From Candidatus Thermokryptus sp. (GTDB lineage: Bacteria; Bacteroidota; Ignavibacteria; Kryptoniales; Kryptoniaceae), in contig JAPYWO010000135.1 of NCBI GenBank assembly GCA_028276305.1, forward strand, positions 1-5,117: DNA of 5,117 nucleotides, written 5' to 3'. Shown piece by piece: positions 1 through 4,513 of this stretch. A program made the position numbers and the translations under genes. Position 1 is the stretch's first letter; each line of letters opens with the position of its first letter. The notes below the pieces were generated by a model. The model did no database searches. It was given only the letters and a program-made list of their open reading frames with translations, and was not told where the DNA came from.

Positions 1-274
1 GCATTAATTCTTCTTCAGGGATATAAATAAATTTTCCAGAGAACGATTCAGCGCTTGTTCTATCATTTACGCCTTTAAATTTCAATATGATATCTTCATC
101 CCTTAAAAAAGCTCCGACAACCAAATGTTCATCAACCTCAACGGGATTATCTCCTACATAAACTCGCCTTAATTTCTTAAATCTTTCAACGAAATCGGTT
201 ATCGGTTTTACGCATACTTGCCCTTTGAGACCGTAAGGTCTCAAAATCTTCCCAATTATACACAAATCTCCCAT
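1..274 (-). CDS. rimM: RimM, 16S rRNA processing/ribosome maturation factor (N-terminal part)
   Basis: This is the first 91 codons of RimM, which binds ribosomal protein S19 and helps 30S head maturation in the cytoplasm. I translated it by hand from the ATG at 274; the gene runs off the left edge, so the C-terminal PRC-barrel half is missing (the family is usually about 165-180 residues). What is seen is the typical N-terminal signature IGKILRPYGLKGQVCVKP (residues 7-24), then TDFVERFKKL (26-35), and the end of the first domain, GVNDRTSAESFSG and IYIPEEEL (68-90). An in-frame TGA four codons upstream of the ATG (also the stop of the preceding ORF) rules out a longer start. The gene lies 9 nt after the unknown 113-aa ORF, so the two are probably co-transcribed. 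No clear Shine-Dalgarno sequence precedes it. Identification is confident. Confidence 0.93.
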   Translation of the reverse strand, partial: MGDLCIIGKILRPYGLKGQVCVKPITDFVERFKKLRRVYVGDNPVEVDEHLVVGAFLRDEDIILKFKGVNDRTSAESFSGKFIYIPEEELM

Positions 275-283
275 ACTATTTTT

Positions 284-625
284 TCACGGGTCAGACCTGG
301 GTTTAACATAAGGCATCTTGAACAACTCCTTCGGCGGATGCTTCCAGATGCGAATGAAATACTTAATCCCGTTGCGTATTAACCCTGTCTCATCAAATGT
401 CTCAAAGCCGAACCTACCTTTTAAATATGGTCTCACTTCTTTTTTCAACCTTTCAATCTCTTTTTGATATTTCATCATCTCGTCAATCATTTTCCTGATT
501 TCCACACTGTCAATATAAACAAATTCTCTCCATCTTAACGGATCTGGAAGCACGGTTTTAACGGTGTCATTTTCAGTGAAATTCAAACCGAGAAAGATAA
601 AGATGGCGAAAACTTCGCCAAACAT
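284..625 (-). CDS. Hypothetical 113-aa protein between the KH-domain gene and rimM
   Basis: I do not recognise this protein. Its 113 residues begin with a short hydrophobic stretch (about residues 5-15, VFAIFIFLGLN) with no basic residue before it, so it is a poor signal peptide and at most a weak membrane anchor. A Lys/Glu-rich, heptad-like segment follows (about 41-66) that could form a short coiled coil, then an aromatic and basic C-terminal part (70-113) ending in KPRSDP. It has no cysteines. The ATG at 625 is the only usable start: an in-frame TGA lies upstream with no ATG, GTG or TTG between. It starts 8 nt after the KH gene stop and ends 9 nt before rimM, so it is packed into the ribosomal operon and is likely a real co-transcribed gene. 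No Shine-Dalgarno sequence is evident. A role in ribosome assembly is only guilt by association. Confidence 0.72.
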   Translation of the reverse strand: MFGEVFAIFIFLGLNFTENDTVKTVLPDPLRWREFVYIDSVEIRKMIDEMMKYQKEIERLKKEVRPYLKGRFGFETFDETGLIRNGIKYFIRIWKHPPKELFKMPYVKPRSDP

Positions 626-633
626 GGCTTTAC

Positions 634-864
634 TTATTGTAAAATTTCAAGAACTGCTCTTTTCCCTTCCTTCGCAGCGACGGCGCTTAACAAAACACGC
701 ATAGCATTTGCAGTTCGCCCTCTCCTTCCGATAATCTTTCCGACATCACCTTGCCCAACCTGTAATCTAAAAATTACCCGATCACTTCTGTCTTCCATCG
801 TTATCTTGACATCCTCCGGCTTGTCCACAAGATGCTTAGCGATAAATTCAAGGAATTCACGCAT
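634..864 (-). CDS. khpA: KhpA-family KH-domain RNA-binding protein
   Basis: A 76-residue single KH-domain protein of the family encoded between rpsP and rimM in many bacteria (KhpA, also called YlqC, DUF/UPF0109). In firmicutes it binds RNA, partners with KhpB/Jag, and affects cell division and small-RNA biology; here that role is inferred from family membership. The sequence shows the beta strands VKITMEDRSDRVIFRLQV (19-36) followed by the KH signature VGKIIGRRGRTANAMRVLL with the GXXG loop G46-R-R-G49. The length is normal for the family. The ATG at 864 has the best ribosome-binding site in the window, GGAGG 9 nt upstream, but that site sits in the 3' arm of a hairpin in the 58-nt gap after rpsP. 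Gene order ffh-rpsP-khpA-(orf)-rimM supports the call. Confidence 0.93.
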   Translation of the reverse strand: MREFLEFIAKHLVDKPEDVKITMEDRSDRVIFRLQVGQGDVGKIIGRRGRTANAMRVLLSAVAAKEGKRAVLEILQ

Positions 865-871
865 TTTTTCA

Positions 872-907
872 GCCCTCCGTACTGTTTCAGTTTATTTTAT
901 GGAGGGC
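872..907 (-). promoter_or_regulatory. Hairpin sequestering the khpA ribosome-binding site
   Basis: The gap between rpsP and khpA contains a perfect 7-bp GC-rich inverted repeat. Read on the minus strand, GCCCTCC (907-901) pairs with GGAGGGC (878-872). The 22-nt loop holds a small inner hairpin, ACTG-AAA-CAGT. The 3' arm contains the entire GGAGG Shine-Dalgarno sequence of khpA, so the folded RNA should hide it. No T-run follows, so this is not an intrinsic terminator. It could tune khpA expression relative to rpsP, either by translational control or as an RNA processing site. The structure is visible in the sequence; the regulatory role is inference. Confidence 0.5.
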
Positions 908-922
908 GACATCACCAAGAAA

Positions 923-1357
923 TTAACTTTCCTGAGATGCCACCTCTCCTTTTTCAGAACCCTCTTGTCCGCCTTCTTTCTGCTTCTTTCTCAACTTTCT
1001 CCTCTGCTTCTTCTCTCTTTCTCTCTTTTCACGGTCAACCTGAAGTTGAAGCCACTTCTCATATTCAGCTTGTATAAACGCTTCATCCTTACCTTGCTTC
1101 ATCAGTGACCACTTTAACCAAATCCCTTTTCTTCTTAAAAGTGCTTTGACAGTATCCGTCGGAATAGCTCCCTTTTTAAGCCAGTGAATCACCCTATCCT
1201 CTTTAACCTCAATTTGCATCGGGTCTGGTATTGGATTATACCAACCGACCGCTTCAATATACTTGCCATCTCGTGGCTCGCGAGAATCCGCAACAACTAT
1301 CCTATAAAATGGCTGCTTCTTCTTCCCGAACCTCTGAAGTCTAATCTTAACAGCCAA
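923..1357 (-). CDS. rpsP: 30S ribosomal protein S16 (TTG start, long charged C-terminal tail)
   Basis: S16 is a structural and assembly protein of the 30S subunit. The opening [20 protein letters not shown] and then [20 protein letters not shown] (23-42), followed by a helix with the [14 protein letters not shown] region (67-80), are diagnostic. The canonical S16 start (M-A-V-K-I-R-L) falls exactly on a TTG codon at 1357-1355, preceded by AAGGAAAGGA as ribosome-binding site, so TTG is very probably the genuine initiator. The protein has 144 residues against about 80-90 in many bacteria. The extra part (about 100-144) is a Lys/Arg/Glu-rich, low-complexity tail, a lengthening also seen in Bacteroidota-type S16. 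It starts 21 nt after ffh and is followed by the hairpin upstream of khpA. Confidence 0.97.
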   Translation of the reverse strand: MAVKIRLQRFGKKKQPFYRIVVADSREPRDGKYIEAVGWYNPIPDPMQIEVKEDRVIHWLKKGAIPTDTVKALLRRKGIWLKWSLMKQGKDEAFIQAEYEKWLQLQVDREKREREKKQRRKLRKKQKEGGQEGSEKGEVASQES

Positions 1358-1378
1358 TTCCTTTCCTTAACTTTGTTT

Positions 1379-2695
1379 TTAAAATGAAATTTTAAGCCCT
1401 TTGAATTTACCACGATTTAACTGCTTAAGAAGTTTCTGCATTTCTTCAAATTGTCTCAACAATCTATTCACATCTTGAACAGTCGTCCCACTACCCATTG
1501 CTATTCTTCTCTTCCTACTTGCATTTATAATCTGTGGTTTACGTCTTTCCTCAGGTGTCATTGAATTGATTATCGCTTCAATTTTGATCAACTCTTTCTC
1601 ATCAATATCAACGCTTCTCAAACTGCTTCCCAATCCCGGGATCATACTTAAAATCTCCTTCAAAGGTCCCATCTTCCTTATCTCTCGTATTTGCTCCCTG
1701 AAGTCCTCAAGTGTAAATTGGTTTTTCTTTAATTTCTCCTCAAGTTTTTTCGCCTTTTCCTCGTCAACTTGTTTTTGTGCTTTTTCAACGAGTGTTATTA
1801 TATCTCCCATTCCAAGAATTCTTGACGCCATCCTGTCGGGGTAAAACGGCTCAATCGCATCAAGTTTTTCCCCAGCGCTGACAAATTTTATTGGCTTTCC
1901 CGTCACTGCTTTTATTGAAAGTGCAGCGCCACCTCTTGCATCCCCGTCAAGCTTTGTCAAAACAACACCATCAAAATTTAATCTATCATTAAACTCTTTA
2001 GCGACATTAACCGCTTCCTGACCTGTCATCGCATCAACGACAAAAAGAATTTCATTCGGCTTAATTGCTTCCTTAACCATTTCAACTTCCCTCATCATCT
2101 CCTCATCAATGTGCATCCTACCAGCGGTGTCAACAATTACAACATCTCTATAATTTTTCTTTGCGAATTCTACCCCATTTTTAGCAATTTTAACCGCATC
2201 AAATTCCGAATTCATAGCAAAAACCGGAATTTGTATCTGCTCCCCAAGTTGTTTTAACTGCTCAACAGCAGCAGGACGATGAACATCGCCCGCTACAAGA
2301 AGAGGATGTCTCCCTTTGTGTTTTAGATGATTAGCAAGTTTTGCACAAAAAGTCGTTTTACCCGAGCCCTGCAATCCAACTACCATAATCACAGTTGGTG
2401 GAACAGGTGAAAATTTTATATCCGCACGAGTTGAACCCATCAAAGAAACAAGCTCATCGTAAATTATCTTTATCAGCATCTGCCCAGGCGTTATGCTCTT
2501 TAAAACCTCTTGACCTATCGCTTTCTGTTGAACCCTGTCGGTAAAATCCTTCACAACTTTATAATTGACATCCGCCTCAAGAAGGACACGCCTTATATCC
2601 CTCATCGTTTCGGATATATTCGCCTCAGTGATGCGAGCTTGTCCACGGATCTTTTTAAAAAGCAATTCAAATTTTTCCGTTATCTCCTCAAACAT
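1379..2695 (-). CDS. ffh: Signal recognition particle protein Ffh (SRP54 GTPase)
   Basis: Ffh binds the SRP RNA and signal sequences of nascent membrane and secreted proteins and, with FtsY, delivers ribosomes to SecYEG. Counting from the ATG at 2695 (438 aa), the N domain includes ARITEANISETMRDIRRVLLE (residues 20-40). The G domain has the P-loop GLQGSGKTT (107-115), DVHRPAAVEQL (137-147), the G3 motif VDTAGRMH (188-195), G4 TKLDGDARGGAALS (247-260) and GEKLDAIEPFYPDR (275-288). The M domain has MGPLKEILSMIPGLG (342-356) and the RNA-binding segment RKRRIAMGSGTTVQDVN (394-410). A longer frame from a TTG at 2728 adds 11 residues, but that codon overlaps the candidate promoter and MFEEITEKFE is the usual Ffh N-terminus. 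No Shine-Dalgarno sequence is evident. The length is normal and all motifs are intact. Confidence 0.97.
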   Translation of the reverse strand: MFEEITEKFELLFKKIRGQARITEANISETMRDIRRVLLEADVNYKVVKDFTDRVQQKAIGQEVLKSITPGQMLIKIIYDELVSLMGSTRADIKFSPVPPTVIMVVGLQGSGKTTFCAKLANHLKHKGRHPLLVAGDVHRPAAVEQLKQLGEQIQIPVFAMNSEFDAVKIAKNGVEFAKKNYRDVVIVDTAGRMHIDEEMMREVEMVKEAIKPNEILFVVDAMTGQEAVNVAKEFNDRLNFDGVVLTKLDGDARGGAALSIKAVTGKPIKFVSAGEKLDAIEPFYPDRMASRILGMGDIITLVEKAQKQVDEEKAKKLEEKLKKNQFTLEDFREQIREIRKMGPLKEILSMIPGLGSSLRSVDIDEKELIKIEAIINSMTPEERRKPQIINASRKRRIAMGSGTTVQDVNRLLRQFEEMQKLLKQLNRGKFKGLKISF

Positions 2696-2725
2696 CCCGA
2701 AATCGTATTGTTTTATAATGCTTTG

Positions 2726-2756
2726 CAAATTTACAAAAAATCAATCTCTTTTGCAA
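2726..2756 (-). promoter_or_regulatory. Candidate Bacteroidota-type promoter of the ffh operon
   Basis: In the 63-nt gap between the DUF190 gene and ffh, the minus strand reads TTG (2756-2754), a 20-nt spacer, then TAAATTTG (2733-2726), an exact match to the Bacteroidota -7 element TAnnTTTG at an allowed distance from the -33 element. Transcription would start near 2720, giving a leader of roughly 25 nt before the ffh ATG. This would separate housekeeping ffh-rpsP-khpA-rimM expression from the fluoride-controlled genes. AT-rich sequence makes chance matches possible. Confidence 0.45.
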
Positions 2757-2758
2757 TT

Positions 2759-3109
2759 TTACTCCTTCCCCGGGGAATACCTTATAACTTCCACTTTTTC
2801 AAGCGTTATGAGCGCGCCACCACCAGATTTCTCAATCAACCTTTCTATTTCAGGTATAATTGACAAAATTTTCTCTTCGCTATCAACTATCTCTATCACA
2901 ATTGGCAAATCCGCACTCAGGTCAAGCAAACTTAACTTATGGATTACACTCCCAGCACCATACCCTTCAATCCCCCTGATAACCGTTGCACCAGCAATCC
3001 CAAGCTCCCTTATCCTTTTAACTATGACCTCAAATAAAGGTTTACCCTCGTATCTGTCATCCTCACCGATGAAAATTCTCAAAAGCTTCCCAGTGCTTTC
3101 TACTTTCAT
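2759..3109 (-). CDS. DUF190 family PII-like protein
   Basis: A 116-residue DUF190 protein (a fold related to the nitrogen regulator PII). Family hallmarks are GKLLRIFIGEDDRYEGKPLFE (residues 7-27), LGIAGATVIRGIEGYGAGS (36-54), DLPIVIEIVDSEEKI (67-81) and the closing VEVIRY (106-111). DUF190 genes are commonly found beside crcB, and this one follows crcB by only 10 nt, so it is almost certainly in the fluoride operon. Its biochemical role is not established. By analogy with PII proteins it might bind a ligand and modulate the channel, but that is inference. No signal peptide or membrane segment is seen. The ATG at 3109 has no strong Shine-Dalgarno sequence. No terminator hairpin with a T-run follows it, so some transcription may continue into ffh. 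Confidence 0.93.
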   Translation of the reverse strand: MKVESTGKLLRIFIGEDDRYEGKPLFEVIVKRIRELGIAGATVIRGIEGYGAGSVIHKLSLLDLSADLPIVIEIVDSEEKILSIIPEIERLIEKSGGGALITLEKVEVIRYSPGKE

Positions 3110-3119
3110 CTTTGAAAAT

Positions 3120-3500
3120 CTATTTTGTTATTAATTTCGCTATAACTCCACCGACATATGTCCCAGCGAGACAATTTAAAACTGTGTAAACAATGTTTGC
3201 AATCGCAGAAAGTCGTGCGCCTTGTTTTATCAGCTCAACGGTCTCATACGAAAAACTTGAAAATGTTGTAAAGCCACCCAACAAACCAATCGCTATAAAA
3301 GCCCTCCAATTTGAAGAAATGACGAAACCATTTTCAACCAATCCCATAAAAAATCCTATCAAAAAAGAACCTAAAACATTCACAACGAATGTGCCATAAG
3401 GGAAATCCGTCCCAAGCAATTTGTAAAAAAATGTTGATATTACATATCTTAACGCTGAACCGATAAATCCTCCAAATCCAGCAAGCAGAACTTTTATCAT
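3120..3500 (-). CDS. crcB: Fluoride ion channel FluC/CrcB
   Basis: A small four-helix inner-membrane protein (126 aa, normal length) that assembles as an antiparallel dimer and lets fluoride leave the cytoplasm. Hydrophobic segments lie at about residues 2-20, 34-57, 66-80 and 96-121. Diagnostic motifs are GGFIGSALRY (10-19), GTFVVNVLGSFLIGF (36-50) and GLLGGFTTFSSFSYE (72-86). Asn41, Phe80 and Phe83 fall at the positions of the pore Asn and the two 'Phe box' residues described for FluC channels, so the protein should be functional. The gene lies 28 nt after the DUF6062-like gene and 10 nt before the DUF190 gene, downstream of a fluoride riboswitch, which independently confirms its role. The last residues ITK are followed by TAG. 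Confidence 0.97.
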   Translation of the reverse strand: MIKVLLAGFGGFIGSALRYVISTFFYKLLGTDFPYGTFVVNVLGSFLIGFFMGLVENGFVISSNWRAFIAIGLLGGFTTFSSFSYETVELIKQGARLSAIANIVYTVLNCLAGTYVGGVIAKLITK

Positions 3501-3528
3501 TATCTACCAGGATTTTGTTTTCAAAAAT

Positions 3529-4284
3529 TCAAACTTCATCCCAACGGCTCTTTACATCTTTTTTACCTGAAAAATACTCCACCACAAATCTCCACGACCT
3601 CGCCTCAAATTCATTAATTGACTCACGCTTGCGGTAGTCATGCTTATCTATAAAACTTGTAAGTGCCTTCAAAATTTTTTCAAGCTTCTCTATTTGCATC
3701 TTCAAAAAGAAATCAAACTCATCCAACGCATTAAACCTCAAACAATTCTCCAACAACATAACAAAATGCCCCCTACATAAAATTACAGCATCCCGCCCGT
3801 ATAACTCTCTAAATTCTTTTTCATTTGAACGAGCACGGAAATCGTCAATATACAAACTTTCGGTCATCCTCTCCTGAAAACAAGCAGGACACTCACCCCT
3901 CGGTTTGAAGTTTTCAACAAATTTACCTTTCTTTAATGACCTCTTAACGGGAAATTTTTTCCTCTCCGAAATAAATATCTTTTCCAAGTCCTTCAACCTT
4001 CCGATTTCATCAGAAGTTATGGTCTCGTATAGGATTGCAATTTTAAGTCCGTCATCATTTAGACGCTCACGAATTTTCGTCGCCAAATAAGCATGTCTTT
4101 GACAAAAGCCAAAGGACTTGTGCAATTTTTCCCTCAAACTCACATCAAGAACATATTCATAAAGCAAGTTTTCAAGATAATGCTCGGTGGAAGTTTTAAT
4201 AATTGAACATATCGGACAACCTTCTGTGTTAAGCGCCTTTTCAATTTTTATCCATAAAATATCCCTCGTATTTCCTTCCTGCAT
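3529..4284 (-). CDS. DUF6062-like Cys/His-rich protein, first gene of the fluoride operon
   Basis: A 251-residue soluble protein of unknown function that resembles the DUF6062 family. It carries four evenly arranged metal-ligand pairs: C23-P-I-C26, C61-Q-R-H64, C132-P-A-C135 and C170-R-G-H173. This looks like an internally duplicated CPxC...CxxH module that would bind one or two zinc ions or another metal or cluster. A helical, Lys/Glu-rich part follows (190-215), then a C-terminal block KHDYRKRES and SWRFVVEYFSGK (214-242). No signal peptide or membrane segment is seen. The frame stays open back to an ATG at 4371, but those 29 extra codons lie inside the fluoride riboswitch and its terminator, so I place the start at the ATG at 4284. 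The Shine-Dalgarno sequence is weak or absent. Its position right behind the riboswitch suggests a fluoride-linked role, which is inference. Confidence 0.85.
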   Translation of the reverse strand: MQEGNTRDILWIKIEKALNTEGCPICSIIKTSTEHYLENLLYEYVLDVSLREKLHKSFGFCQRHAYLATKIRERLNDDGLKIAILYETITSDEIGRLKDLEKIFISERKKFPVKRSLKKGKFVENFKPRGECPACFQERMTESLYIDDFRARSNEKEFRELYGRDAVILCRGHFVMLLENCLRFNALDEFDFFLKMQIEKLEKILKALTSFIDKHDYRKRESINEFEARSWRFVVEYFSGKKDVKSRWDEV

Positions 4285-4309
4285 GTCAAATTGATACTTG
4301 TTTTTAAAT

Positions 4310-4353
4310 AAAAAACTCCTACTTTCAGCCCTTGACGGACCAAAAGTAGGAGT
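4310..4353 (-). terminator. Intrinsic terminator: expression platform of the fluoride riboswitch
   Basis: On the minus strand ACTCCTACTTT (4353-4343) pairs perfectly over 11 bp with AAAGTAGGAGT (4325-4315) across a 17-nt loop, and is followed directly by a run of T (4315-4310, then A and three more T). This is a textbook Rho-independent terminator. Its 5' arm reuses the ACTCC of the aptamer's pseudoknot strand (4354-4349), so the aptamer pseudoknot and the terminator cannot form together. Fluoride binding would favour the pseudoknot and allow read-through into the DUF6062-crcB-DUF190 genes. It lies 25 nt ahead of the chosen start codon. Confidence 0.93.
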
Positions 4354-4401
4354 CATCAGTTCCGAAATCATCGGAACGGTTTAGAGCGGACTCCATCGCT
4401 C
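4346..4401 (-). promoter_or_regulatory. Fluoride riboswitch aptamer (crcB motif)
   Basis: The minus strand from 4401 reads GAGCGATGGAGTCCGCTC, then AAACC, then a hairpin, then TGATGACTCCTAC, matching the fluoride (crcB) riboswitch consensus. The first helix is GAGCG/CGCTC (4401-4397 with 4388-4384). The second is GTTCCGA/TCGGAAC (4377-4371 with 4365-4359). The loop GGAGTC (4394-4389) is complementary to GACTCC (4354-4349), forming the long-range pseudoknot. The conserved GATG in the first loop and TGATG before the pseudoknot strand are present. Overlap with the terminator makes it a transcriptional ON switch for fluoride. The crcB gene in the same transcript confirms the ligand class. Confidence 0.95.
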
Positions 4402-4405
4402 AGTG

Positions 4406-4436
4406 AAAATTTAATCAAAACAACTATCACTTCAAA
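4406..4436 (-). promoter_or_regulatory. Candidate promoter of the fluoride operon
   Basis: On the minus strand TTTG (4436-4433) is followed after 19 nt by TAAATTTT (4413-4406), seven of eight positions fitting the Bacteroidota pattern with a -7 TAnnTTTG box. Transcription would begin within a few bases of 4401, the first paired base of the riboswitch, which is where a leader carrying this aptamer should start. The position relative to the aptamer is the strongest argument; the motif alone is weak in such AT-rich DNA. Confidence 0.5.
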
Positions 4437-4462
4437 ATTTTCGTTTTATCAAAAAACTTAAC

Positions 4463-4477
4463 ATTGATTAAATCAAT
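4463..4477. repeat. Short palindrome overlapping the larC promoter
   Basis: A perfect inverted repeat ATTGATT-A-AATCAAT with 7-bp arms around a single central base. It overlaps the candidate -33 element of larC (TTG at 4464-4466), a position suited to a dimeric regulator that would block or recruit RNA polymerase. The arms contain only one G/C pair each and the surrounding DNA is very AT-rich, so a chance origin is quite possible. No regulator gene is in the window. Confidence 0.3.
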
Positions 4478-4494
4478 CTCTGGGATTAAATTTA
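4464..4494 (+). promoter_or_regulatory. Candidate promoter of larC
   Basis: The plus strand has TTG (4464-4466), a 20-nt spacer, then TAAATTTA (4487-4494), seven of eight matches to the Bacteroidota TAnnTTTG box and the same layout as the ffh and fluoride-operon candidates. It can also be read as a weak sigma-70-like pair, TTGATT-17-TAAATT. Transcription would start about a dozen bases before the larC ATG, leaving a very short A-rich leader with no Shine-Dalgarno sequence. Confidence 0.42.
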
Positions 4495-4513
4495 TCAAAA
4501 AAATCAAGCACAA

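Noticed and set aside
806..1108. Plus-strand open frames over rpsP and the khpA gap (also 832-1077 and 1184-1387)
   Set aside because: They are low-complexity Leu/Ser/Phe translations antisense to the confidently identified rpsP and khpA genes.
2696..2728. TTG start adding 11 residues to Ffh
   Set aside because: The codon lies within the candidate -7 promoter box, and the ATG at 2695 gives the usual Ffh N-terminus.
2766..2777. 12-bp palindrome TTCCCCGGGGAA at the end of the DUF190 gene
   Set aside because: It is inside coding sequence, has no loop and no T-run, so it is neither a terminator nor a clear binding site.
2510..3134. Plus-strand open frames over ffh and the DUF190 gene (2510-2863, 2565-3134)
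   Set aside because: They are antisense to conserved genes and show no recognisable motifs; the 189-residue length reflects AT-rich codon bias.
4285..4371. 29-residue N-terminal extension of the DUF6062-like protein from the ATG at 4371
   Set aside because: It overlaps the riboswitch aptamer and terminator; the reading frame is open there by chance.
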